From Methylotenera sp. (GTDB lineage Bacteria > Pseudomonadota > Gammaproteobacteria > Burkholderiales > Methylophilaceae), in the NCBI RefSeq assembly GCF_029945535.1, contig NZ_JAQSCU010000010.1, positions 769,956 to 833,955 of the forward strand: a stretch of 64,000 nucleotides of DNA, written 5' to 3'. The translations under genes were made by a program, and so were the position numbers. Shown in pieces: positions 37,159-46,254 of this stretch (position 1 is its first letter; every line of letters begins with the position of its first letter). The notes beneath the pieces are model-generated. The model was given only the letters and a program-made list of their open reading frames with translations. It was not told the DNA's origin and ran no database searches.

Positions 37159-38436
37159 TTAAAAATTATAAGGAAACTTAACCCCGACAGTCACATCTGG
37201 CGCATCTGGCGTTACGCCCATACCTACGCTGGTTACCATAGAAAGCCTATCAGACATAGCGTAAGTCACGCCAAAGTTAAGTGAACCAGAACTTGAGTCA
37301 CTTCCAACGATAGTCTGCCACGATTGACCTTTCTGTTTAATTCTAGACTTATCTGCGAAGCGATGCGCATATGACATACTCATACTCATACGGTCATTTA
37401 AAGCGAACGCTAAGCCACCACCTAGCTGATAAGAGTCACCTAAATCAACTTCACCTGCAATCTTATTAGTAGGTACACCACTAATATCATCAAAACCATG
37501 AGTAAAGTTGTGTGCATATCCAACGTTTGCAAACAAAATTGCTGGATCTATGGTCTTCACGAATGTAAATCCTGTAGAAAGTGTCCATACTCCGTTACCG
37601 GTTGGCAATTCATCAGGGGCGGATAGGTTCCCACCAGTCCCGGGTACAACCCTGAACTTAATTCCATATGGATCTTTACCAGTAGGCGCCTTGACTCGCA
37701 CGTTCCAAACCACATCTGGACTTGAGGGTGTTTCTGGGAATAGTCGATAATATGCCCCCGCACTCACGTCACCTAAAGATGAGTTACTTACATCATGCTC
37801 AGCCAATACTGTGCTGGCATTATTCACACCACCAGACTCATAAGTTGAGGTCCGATATATGAATGGGGCGTTAAAGTCAAATTGCAAACGGTCCGTGATG
37901 CCATATCGTCCTGTCACATCAAATTGCACAACATCTGATTTGATATGGTCAAGATTGATGTTGCCAAGAAAAATAGAGTCCAGCGCCAAGAACCCTTCTA
38001 AGGTCAACTGACGACGATCTGAATGGCTGTAAGTAAGCCCAGTTTCTAGCGTAAATGTTTTATTGAACAATGCATTTTGCTCGCGATAAACAGCTTCTGC
38101 ACTACGAGATGCTGGCGCCTCTTTGATTACAGGTTCACCGCTGCCTTGCGTAGATTGCTTTTCTTCATCTGAACTTTGCGTATTGTCATCAGCAACAACG
38201 GTCTTATTCACTGCATGCATCGGCCTTGCTTGAACTTGTTGAGGGTTTTCTAACTGTTGTAATCTTTTTGACAGTGCTTGCAAAGCTGCGCTTTGTGCTT
38301 CATATCTATTATTCAACTCGCCTAACTGCTGTTTAAGTTGCGCAACATCCTGCGTACCATCAGCCCAAACATTAGAGGTGAAGCAACCAGCTATCGCAAA
38401 TGACATCAAACTCAAATTAAATAAATTATTTTTCAT
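37159..38436 (-). CDS. FapF-like outer-membrane transporter
   Basis: 425 residues from the ATG at 38436 (GGGTGA upstream). A signal peptide (NLFNLSLMSFAIAGCFTSNVWA) is followed by a coiled coil (VAQLKQQLGELNNRYEAQSAALQALSKRL) and a linker. The C-terminal 300 residues form alternating beta strands of an outer-membrane barrel ending in a terminal phenylalanine motif (DVTVGVKFPYNF). This matches FapF, whose N-terminal coiled coil gates a 12-strand pore that releases amyloid subunits. It is separated from the amyloid operon by five regulatory genes. It has its own terminator. The assignment depends on architecture, and the family is also known simply as transporter. Confidence 0.7.
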   Translation of the reverse strand: MKNNLFNLSLMSFAIAGCFTSNVWADGTQDVAQLKQQLGELNNRYEAQSAALQALSKRLQQLENPQQVQARPMHAVNKTVVADDNTQSSDEEKQSTQGSGEPVIKEAPASRSAEAVYREQNALFNKTFTLETGLTYSHSDRRQLTLEGFLALDSIFLGNINLDHIKSDVVQFDVTGRYGITDRLQFDFNAPFIYRTSTYESGGVNNASTVLAEHDVSNSSLGDVSAGAYYRLFPETPSSPDVVWNVRVKAPTGKDPYGIKFRVVPGTGGNLSAPDELPTGNGVWTLSTGFTFVKTIDPAILFANVGYAHNFTHGFDDISGVPTNKIAGEVDLGDSYQLGGGLAFALNDRMSMSMSYAHRFADKSRIKQKGQSWQTIVGSDSSSGSLNFGVTYAMSDRLSMVTSVGMGVTPDAPDVTVGVKFPYNF

Positions 38437-38685
38437 CAATCACCCTTACCAAAAATTAATCAAGTTAGAGATCTGTCTATACCATGTGCGATTAAAAAAA
38501 TTCATAACTAACCATTACATTCGTTAAATGCAATGGGCACAAGCTATTCACAACCCTTGACTGCCACTTTATAAGTCTGGCTGACAAGGTGCAATGTATT
38601 ATAAGGGGGGATTTATTAGGTAAATAATAGTTAGTTTATATAACCATTACAGCTTTAAAAAAAAATCTATTACTCATATCAATAA

Positions 38686-39677
38686 TCATAAAAACTCAGG
38701 TACTAAGACTGCCGCCCCATTCAGCCTCCCAGCTCTAAGATCAGATAACGCCTCGTTAGCTGACTAAGAGGGTAAACAACACTACTGATTTTTATTGGAA
38801 AATTGCTGACTAGTGCCATAAAAGCAAGCCCATCAGCATGAGTAAGATTTGCAACACTACGCAGTGTCCTCTCCCCCCATAATAATGAATATGGAATGCT
38901 TGGAATATCTGACATGTGAATACCTGCACAAACAACTGTGGCACCTTTTGAGGTTGCTTTTAACGCCAAAGGCACCAAAGCACCTACAGGCGCAAAAATT
39001 ATGGCAGCATCCAGCAATTGTGGTGGCATATCCTTTGAAGATCCAACCCAAAGAGCGCCTAATTGTCTGGCGAAATCTTGTGCTTGAATATCACCTTCTT
39101 GTGTAAAGGCGTACACCTCACTGCCATCATGAGTAGCAATTTGCGCAATAATGTGTGCGGCTGCACCAAACCCATAAATGCCAAGTCTTTCCCCGTCATC
39201 TGACAACATTAAAGCTCTATAGCCTATAAGTCCCGCACATAGCAAAGGTGCAGCTTCAATATCGGAGTAATGACTATCCATTAAAAAGCAGTAGCGTTCA
39301 TCCGCCACCGCCATCTCCGCAAAACCTCCATCTAATTGGTAACCAGTAAATAGTGCCTTATCACACAGGTTTTCACGATCAGTTTGGCAGTAATAACATT
39401 CTCCACATGTCCAACCTAACCAAGGCACGCCAACGCGATCACCAATTGAAAATTGATTTGCATTTACGCCCAAACCAATAACTTCCCCAACGATTTCATG
39501 ACCAGGTATTAATGATTTTTTTGGGCTTTTAAGATCACCGTCAATAATATGCAGGTCAGTTCTACAAACGCCACAAGACAGAACGCGAAGCAACACTTGA
39601 TTTTCTTTTGGCAAAGGGTCTGGCACATCTTTATAAACCAAAGGTTGGCCTTGCTTCTTTAATAGCATCGCTTTCAT
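38686..39677 (-). pseudogene. Zinc-dependent alcohol dehydrogenase, C-terminal frameshift
   Basis: A medium-chain dehydrogenase: catalytic zinc ligands CGVCRTDLHIIDGD and GHEIVGEV, structural zinc cysteines in CGECYYCQTDRENLC, and an NAD-binding region at about 160-180 (LGIYGFGAAAHIIAQIA). The uninterrupted frame stops at 38721 with the odd ending QLTRRYLILELGG. Shifting one base near 38757 restores NEALSDLRAGRLNGAAVLVPEFL, the expected end of the family, closing at 38686 (330 residues). A run of A has probably lost one base. The truncated protein lacks the last helix and may be unstable. It follows the P-type ATPase gene by 18 bases and probably shares its low-oxygen promoter. Confidence 0.85.
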
Positions 39678-39695
39678 GATGACTCTCCTTACATA

Positions 39696-42290
39696 TTAAA
39701 ATTTAGACTTGTTATAAACTCGATAGAACCAACGCTTAACAAATTCAACCATCACAAGGTAGCCAATACCCATGGTTAACAAAATGGTGAAAAACTTTAT
39801 TGGTAGAGGAGAAAAGCCAAAATATGCACCTATGCTTGTGAATGGCAGCGTAATAGCTACGCCGACAATTAATAAAGATGTATATACAAGCCAACTATTA
39901 GGCTTACTTTTGAAGATATTACGACGCGTACGAATAATAAAGATGACTAACACTTGCGTCACAATTGACTCCACAAACCAGCCAGTTCGGAACAATCCTT
40001 CTTTTGCATTGAATACATTCAACATCACATAGAATGTCAGAAAATCGAAGATTGAGCTGACGGGACCAACTAGCAACATAAAATTACGTATGAATTTCAT
40101 GTCCCACTGCCTTGGCTTTTTAAGATACTCAGTGTCTACATTGTCAAAAGGAATGGTGATTTCTGAAAGATCATAAAGCAGGTTATTGAGCAATATTTGT
40201 ATTGGCAACATTGGTAAAAATGGCAAGAATAATGCCGCACCAGCCATGCTGAACATATTACCGAAATTAGAACTGGTACCCATCATGACGTACTTCATAA
40301 TGTTGCCAAAGGTACGACGCCCTTCAACCACGCCTTGATGCAATACGTTTAAATCATGCGTTAGCAGGATGAGGTCTGCTGCATCTTTTGCAACATCAAC
40401 GGCAGTATCTACCGAAATACTAACATCAGCTAAATGCAGCGCTGGCGCATCATTAATGCCATCACCCAAATATCCAACGACATGACCACGTTGCTTGAGC
40501 GCTGTTATCACACGACTTTTGAGTGCTGGCGTCACACGGCAAAATAAATTGATGCTATTTACCTTTGCTCGTAGCGCCTCATCACTCATTTGCACTATCT
40601 CAGCTCCAGTTAGAACACCTTTGACGTTCAGTTCTAATTGCCTGCATACATACTGAGTAACCAGCTCGCTATCTCCAGTAACTATTTTGATAGTGATTCC
40701 ACTTTTTTGTAATTTAGCAAGTGCACTGCTAGCGCTAATCTTTGGCGGGTCAAGAAATGCTGCAAATCCCGCGAAAACAAGTTCAGCCTCATCGCTAACA
40801 TTGGCATGCATGTGCCCAGACTCCACCTTTCGCCAAGCAATACCTAGCACTCGAAATCCTTGTTGCGCCAATTCAACTGCACGTAAATTTAGCTTACTCA
40901 ACTTATTTGCATCTAGCAATGAGATTTCCATTGATGAAAGCTCATAGCGATTACACAAATGCAAAACATCTTCGCATGCGCCTTTTACTACCAGAAAACG
41001 ATCATTTTGATTTGACAGCAGCACAGAAACTCGCCTTCGCTCAAAATCGAACGGTACTTCATCGAGTTTTTGCCAAGCGCTGACATTCAATGTCTCATGG
41101 CGCAAAATAGCCTCATCTAAAGGGCTTTTTAAGCCAGTTTCAAAAAAACTATTGAGATAAGCCCATAACAAAACACGTTCACTATCCATACCTGCGTAAT
41201 CAAGATGACGCTCCAGACGTATCTTGGCCTCTGTAAGAGTGCCAGTTTTGTCGGTACAAAGTATGTCCATACTACCTAAGTTATGAATAGCCGAAAGACG
41301 CTTAACAATGACATGCTGGTGACTCATGCGTATTGCTCCACGAGAAAGCGTCACGGTAATAATCATAGGAAGAAGCTCAGGCGTGAGGCCTACTGCAAGC
41401 GCCAATGCAAACATGAACGATTCAAGCCATGGTCGGTGTTGTAGCAGAATAACCAACAACACAAACAATACTAAAAAAAATGTTAACCTAAGAATCAACA
41501 TGCCGAAACGGTAAACACTTTGCTCGAAAGCCGTAGGAGGTGGAGTGATATTCAATGCGCTGGAAATATCACCCAGTGCAGTATGTGAGCCTGTTACACA
41601 TACCAAAATTTTTGCGGAACCACTCACAACATGTGTGCCAGCAAAGACTACATTGATTGCAGCATCTAACTCAAGAGGCGCTTGATTAATTTCAGGTTCT
41701 ATTTTATTAGTTGAATGCTTTTCTATAGGGTAAGGCTCACCCGTTAACAGTGCCTGATTTACAAAAAAATCATCCGCTTCAATAATTAGTCCATCAGCAG
41801 GTACAAGGTCACCAGCACTTAATAACACAACATCGCCTGGTACAATCAACTCGACATTAACCTCTGTAAGATTCTGATCTCTAAGCACAGTTGCTTTTAC
41901 GGCCACCGAGCGCCGCAAAGCCTGCGCCGCATTTTCTGCACGATGCTCTTGAATAAAATCAAGCGTCACACTAAATACAACCATACAGACAATAATGACA
42001 AAGCTCACTAGGTCCGCTGTAAATGCAGAAACTGCACTTGCTACCAACAACAGAATGACTAGTGGATTTCTAAAGCGTGAAAGAAACTGCAAAACCAAAC
42101 TACTTTTTTTAATGACGCTTATGATATTTTCACCGTACCTTGCTATACGAACATTCGCCTCCGCACTTGTTAGCCCCTCAGCGCCAGCAGACAGATGCTG
42201 TTGTTGGATTCCTATAGACTCTAGCCAATGTTGATTATCTAAATTAAGCATCAAAAACTTAGCTTTCTTTTTAAAAATATTTGCTGCCAC
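39696..42290 (-). CDS. P-type ATPase, MgtA-like magnesium/cation transporter
   Basis: 864 residues (start could also be the ATG at 42251, which would give 851). Motifs: actuator TGEP in LLTGEPYPIEK, helix-4 LTPELLPMIITVTLSRGAIR, phosphorylation site CTDKTGTLTEAK, hinge GDGINDAPALHLADVSISV, and ten predicted helices. LTPEMLPMI-type helix 4 is typical of MgtA/MgtB P3B pumps. An FNR box sits about 85 bases upstream (42371-42384) and is shared with the divergent universal stress gene, so expression probably rises with oxygen loss. It heads an operon with the alcohol dehydrogenase gene. Confidence 0.85.
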   Translation of the reverse strand: MAANIFKKKAKFLMLNLDNQHWLESIGIQQQHLSAGAEGLTSAEANVRIARYGENIISVIKKSSLVLQFLSRFRNPLVILLLVASAVSAFTADLVSFVIIVCMVVFSVTLDFIQEHRAENAAQALRRSVAVKATVLRDQNLTEVNVELIVPGDVVLLSAGDLVPADGLIIEADDFFVNQALLTGEPYPIEKHSTNKIEPEINQAPLELDAAINVVFAGTHVVSGSAKILVCVTGSHTALGDISSALNITPPPTAFEQSVYRFGMLILRLTFFLVLFVLLVILLQHRPWLESFMFALALAVGLTPELLPMIITVTLSRGAIRMSHQHVIVKRLSAIHNLGSMDILCTDKTGTLTEAKIRLERHLDYAGMDSERVLLWAYLNSFFETGLKSPLDEAILRHETLNVSAWQKLDEVPFDFERRRVSVLLSNQNDRFLVVKGACEDVLHLCNRYELSSMEISLLDANKLSKLNLRAVELAQQGFRVLGIAWRKVESGHMHANVSDEAELVFAGFAAFLDPPKISASSALAKLQKSGITIKIVTGDSELVTQYVCRQLELNVKGVLTGAEIVQMSDEALRAKVNSINLFCRVTPALKSRVITALKQRGHVVGYLGDGINDAPALHLADVSISVDTAVDVAKDAADLILLTHDLNVLHQGVVEGRRTFGNIMKYVMMGTSSNFGNMFSMAGAALFLPFLPMLPIQILLNNLLYDLSEITIPFDNVDTEYLKKPRQWDMKFIRNFMLLVGPVSSIFDFLTFYVMLNVFNAKEGLFRTGWFVESIVTQVLVIFIIRTRRNIFKSKPNSWLVYTSLLIVGVAITLPFTSIGAYFGFSPLPIKFFTILLTMGIGYLVMVEFVKRWFYRVYNKSKF

Positions 42291-42370
42291 AGAAAATACA
42301 TCAGAAAATCTAAAGATAAATAACCTCTAACTCTAATTTTGTGAATTTAATTGCAGAACCATTCAAGCAA

Positions 42371-42384
42371 TTGATGAAAATCAA
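42371..42384. promoter_or_regulatory. FNR/ANR box (perfect TTGAT-N4-ATCAA)
   Basis: TTGAT GAAA ATCAA lies between the divergent P-type ATPase and universal stress genes. Its centre is 87 bases from the ATPase start and 94 from the stress gene start, so it can serve both. One of three such boxes in the island. Confidence 0.75.
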
Positions 42385-42471
42385 AAACTGTTTATAAGCC
42401 CAATTTAAAATTTGCATAAACTTGCTGTTTTTACATTCAACAAAAGTAAATATTAAAAGGGGTTGGTAAAA

Positions 42472-42897
42472 ATGCACTCAATACTTATTCCAGTGGATGG
42501 TTCCAGTCACTCTAAACATGCAATTAAGTATGCTATATCTTCGATTAAAGAAGGCCTGCGGGCAGAAATTCATTTGATTAATGTTCAACCAGACATACTT
42601 CCAATGGGAGATTTACCGCTAATAGATTTGGATTTAGTTGAAAAATCGCAACATGAGCAATCAAAAAAAGTGATTAGATCCGCCAGTAGATTATTAAGGA
42701 ACGCAGGCCTGAGTTACACCAAAAACATATCCAAAGGGTCCATAGCTAACAATATTGTTAGCTATGCCAAAGAACATGGCTGCAATAGCATCATTATGGG
42801 AACAAGGGGTATGGGGTTAATTGGCAATGTCATATTGGGCTCAACATCAAATCAGGTCGTTCGTTTGGCGAAGATCCCAGTGACTCTGGTCAAATGA
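42472..42897 (+). CDS. Universal stress protein (UspA family)
   Basis: 141 residues from the ATG at 42472, with AAAAGGGG upstream. The single Usp domain begins HSILIPVDGSSHSKHAIKYA and ends with the ATP-binding signature GTRGMGLIGNVILGSTSNQV. Proteins with this glycine motif usually bind ATP and dimerise; they help survive starvation or anoxia. It is divergent from the Mg-type ATPase across an FNR box and is followed by an alpha/beta hydrolase gene on the same strand. Confidence 0.92.
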   Translation: MHSILIPVDGSSHSKHAIKYAISSIKEGLRAEIHLINVQPDILPMGDLPLIDLDLVEKSQHEQSKKVIRSASRLLRNAGLSYTKNISKGSIANNIVSYAKEHGCNSIIMGTRGMGLIGNVILGSTSNQVVRLAKIPVTLVK

Positions 42898-42987
42898 AGT
42901 ATCTATTGCAATTAAGTCAGCTTTAATTTTGTTGTGACAAGGCAATCTATTACGAATGTAAATTAAACCTTGGATAGGCATAACTTT

Positions 42988-43680
42988 ATGATTTTACATA
43001 ACGAATCAAACTCAACATTAAAAAGGATTCTTAAAGCTGAGGTTAAGATAAGCGCTGGTAATGTAATATTAACAGGAGAGCTCTCTTTGCCGAACAACAC
43101 GGAAGGCATCGTCTTATTTGCCCATGGTAGCGGCAGTAGCAGGCATAGTGCGAGAAACCGCTATGTTGCCTCAATATTGCAATCCACAGGAATTGGCACA
43201 CTATTATTTGACCTACTGACTGAAGACGAAGAAGCAATCGATAAAGTTACGGCTCATTTACGATTTAATATTGGCCTATTAGCAGAACGCCTCATCCAAG
43301 TGTCCCATTGGGTGCAAAAAAATCCCAGTACGGCTAATTTAAAAATTGGCTATTTTGGCGCTAGCACTGGCGCAGCTGCAGCATTAGTTGCTGCGGCTGT
43401 ATTAGGCAAACAGATTTTTACGGTGGTTTCACGCGGAGGCCGTCCTGACCTTGCTGAGGGCGCACTCAGCGCAGTGAAATCTCCCACGTTGTTCATCGTA
43501 GGTAGTTTTGATAATTTAGTCATAGAACTTAACGAACAAGCAGCAGAGTTAATGACGTGCGAAAAATCCATTAAAGTCGTGTATTCAGCTTCGCATCTTT
43601 TTGAGGAGCCTGGTAAGCTGGAAGAGGTTGCAAAAATATCTTCTGAATGGTTTGCGCAGAAATTAAAAGAATCAAAATAG
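42988..43680 (+). CDS. Alpha/beta hydrolase, dienelactone-hydrolase-like
   Basis: 230 residues from the ATG at 42988; a TTG at 42970 is also in frame. Features: oxyanion motif VLFAHGSGSSRHSARNRYVA, nucleophile in IGYFGASTGAAAALVAA (here GASTGA, serine between two small residues), acid aspartate in IVGSFDNLV and histidine in SASHLFEEPG. Relatives are small cytoplasmic hydrolases that often travel with phosphoribosyltransferase genes in stress islands, as in mycobacterial Rv0571c-like fusions. Substrate unknown. The gene lies 90 bases after the universal stress gene. Confidence 0.85.
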   Translation: MILHNESNSTLKRILKAEVKISAGNVILTGELSLPNNTEGIVLFAHGSGSSRHSARNRYVASILQSTGIGTLLFDLLTEDEEAIDKVTAHLRFNIGLLAERLIQVSHWVQKNPSTANLKIGYFGASTGAAAALVAAAVLGKQIFTVVSRGGRPDLAEGALSAVKSPTLFIVGSFDNLVIELNEQAAELMTCEKSIKVVYSASHLFEEPGKLEEVAKISSEWFAQKLKESK

Positions 43681-43682
43681 TT

Positions 43683-46081
43683 TTATAAAAAAACACTTTG
43701 CGGGTTCACTCGCCCTTCGAGTGCATCAATTTCATCAACTTCAAGCACCTCGTCCGGATTGATGTGCAAACTATGTGCTACCACACGAACAATATGCGCC
43801 CATGATAACCGATTCACAAATAGCATACCTGAGGTATCAAGCGTACCACCATGGTTGGTATAACCCTTAAATACTGTGTTGTCACCTGTATCAAGCGGTC
43901 TGAGTACGCCAGACATAACTTCTGGATGTGTATGGCATACGAAAACTCGAGTTGTAATATGCTTAGGATATAAACTGTGACGTAACTCTGTCGGCGCACA
44001 ATGTAACAATTCGCGGCTACCTCGCGGCTGACGGAATCGACCAGGCTCAAGCAAATAGTTAACAGCGACTTTAACATCTCGATGCTCTAATCTTTCTGCA
44101 GCTTTAAGCGTTTCAATCATCTGGTAGGCACCGATAGCAGTTAAAATCACTTCAGCATTAGCAAGCTTAGAGGCGTTAAATGTAATGCCGCCATTCTCAA
44201 CCAGCTCCTGTGCTGAGCCCATTGAGAACAAATCAGGAATACTGTCGGACTTAGGGATAACATAACAGAATATTTTACCGTGCGTGCGATAACAAGCCTC
44301 TAGACTAGCCACAGCAGTATTAAAATCAGCAGGAAACATCACTCTAGAGACATCCGCGGGCTCATTGAGAAGCGCTTCACACAAAGCTGGGTCTTGGTGC
44401 GAGCGTTCATTTTTACCATTTTCATAAGTATTTGAGGTCAAAATAACAGGTACAGAAAGCCAACCAGCTTTTCTGCCACGTGAGGCAAGATGATCAGACC
44501 AAATGATTTCCTGGCGCAAGGCGCCAAGCATCTTAGGACCGAAGGCCTCATAGGTAACTGCTAGGTTAATACCACCTTTGTTACCAAGACATGCACAAAT
44601 AACGGTTTCTTCGTTCAGCGCTGTAATCACAGCTCCATTAATAGACTCAGCAATTCCAGACTCAGCTTCTGTTACACGGTGCTTTAGCAAGTCTAATGTA
44701 GCGCTTAAGTGGTTTGAACGCATTTCATCTGGATTACCTACACGAGGACGCAAATCTGCATTTGCTTCAACGAAGGCCAAAAAGGTATAGTCGATAGCAA
44801 CCATTGGGCAACTTAATGCATAGTCAGCGATATCAAAAGTATTGCTATTAACTACCTTATATGACAACTTAGGGAAATGTTGAATATAGACATCTCTGTT
44901 CGCGATTGTGTTATCGCGCTCTAACAGCCTGTCAGTTAATGCGTGATTGCTCAGCATGCCACTTGCTTGCAAGATTTTTTCTAATGGCACAAACATCTTA
45001 TGCGCATATTCATTGAAGTGTTCCGTCGCCAGATTGTTGAATTTAGGATTTTTACCAAGCGGCAAACCATGTGCATCATTCGTACCTGCGCCATAAAACC
45101 CTGCACCTTTTTTAGCCACGGCAATACCATATGGCAACATTACAGGGTAACTTAACTCTAGCTGGGCAACACTCGCCCTCTCCGCTAGCCGACGTTCACC
45201 TTCAAGTATCATACAAGCAAACGCCGCAGGATCAGTACCATCAAACACGATGGGGTCAAACGAATATATGGTCAGATGTTTCTTGAACCATTCAAGACCT
45301 TTGCCCTGAGAAAGGGTAGCACGTTGATCAATTCGGCGACCGTTAAAGATCATGATTGGCACCACGGATCCACTATCCTCTGGGCGCCACCAGCGTGGAA
45401 CCCAGTCTGATCCTCGCTGCTCTTCAAATGCACCATCGGATAAAAACGTCACTAGTCGCTCACCCACAAGTGGCATATGCACGTATTGCAGATCGGCAAA
45501 ACCTAGATACCCACCTTCTAATATTGCTCCAGCAGTATTGATATTGACATGACTACCTAAGGGAGAGTCTTGATTACCATGCTCGTCTAATTTGTAAGAA
45601 TAAAAATCCTGCACAAATCTGGACAAACCAAACTCTGAAATAGAATATCGCTCAGCATGTTCGGGACGCATATTATCTAGTAACAAATTAACAGAATCTA
45701 CCGCAGCTACTGCATGACCTTGCCCCATCAACCAAGCACGAGTTACCCCACTTATAGCATTTGCCAGCATATAGCCCACATAAGCTGGCACCATGTTTAA
45801 AGAGCCTCCTGTATGACCTTGCGGGTTATCTTTAAAATCCTCACGCGATAAAGCCTTACCGTCAAGCTTCACTTTCTCAGCATAGGTCATATGCACAACT
45901 AACCACATAGCAGCGTTTGCCAGCTTATCAGCCGCGCAGAGTAACTCTAAAAGATACTCAGGCTTTGCACCATGCACCTGCAACTCATTCAGAGTCTCAT
46001 GTACTCATAATTCGGTTTCTCTTGAATGCTTGATATCGCCATATCCATTAGCCCAGTGCGCAAATGATCTTGAATCGTCAT
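43683..46081 (-). pseudogene. xfp: Xylulose-5-phosphate/fructose-6-phosphate phosphoketolase, N-terminal frameshift
   Basis: Most of the gene is intact (about 766 codons in one frame): the N-terminal thiamine-diphosphate region DFKDNPQGHTGGSLNMVPAY, then QGHAVAAVDSVNLL, EEQRGSDWVPRWW and the C-terminal CHTHPEVMSGVLRPLDT. The natural start is the ATG at 46081 (AGGTGA upstream), encoding MTIQDHLRTGLMDMAISSIQ, which stops after about 30 codons. Changing frame near 46000 gives TLNELQVHGAKPEYLLELL and connects the parts to a full 799-residue protein. One base, probably C, is missing. Phosphoketolase cleaves xylulose 5-phosphate to acetyl phosphate, which acetate kinase (also here) turns into ATP. 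Restart at an internal TTG or GTG could rescue a slightly shorter protein. Confidence 0.88.
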
Positions 46082-46162
46082 GATGGTTCACCTGTTATTA
46101 ATTTGCAATATCAGAATTTATGATGTCTTTGGTTGATACTAAAATGGATTTGAAAGTGACTT

Positions 46163-46176
46163 TTGATGAAAGTCAA
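46163..46176. promoter_or_regulatory. FNR box between phosphoketolase and glucan phosphorylase
   Basis: TTGAT GAAA GTCAA differs from the consensus by one base. Its centre is 88 bases from the phosphoketolase ATG and 85 from the GTG start proposed for the phosphorylase. Its position inside what would otherwise be an N-terminal extension supports that start. Confidence 0.6.
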
Positions 46177-46254
46177 AAGTATTGCGCGCTAACTATTTAT
46201 CATTCACTCAACATTCAACTTATAAGTATTCAATGTCGTATTGAAAGGGCATCT

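Noticed and set aside
38540..38560. A GG-N10-GC pattern upstream of the FapF-like gene
   Set aside because: The -24 side lacks TGGCA, so only the spacing fits; not enough to claim a second sigma54 promoter.
38578..38598. A plus-strand TGGC-N8-TGCA resembling a sigma54 promoter after the alcohol dehydrogenase gene
   Set aside because: Two or three mismatches to the consensus and no plus-strand gene downstream.
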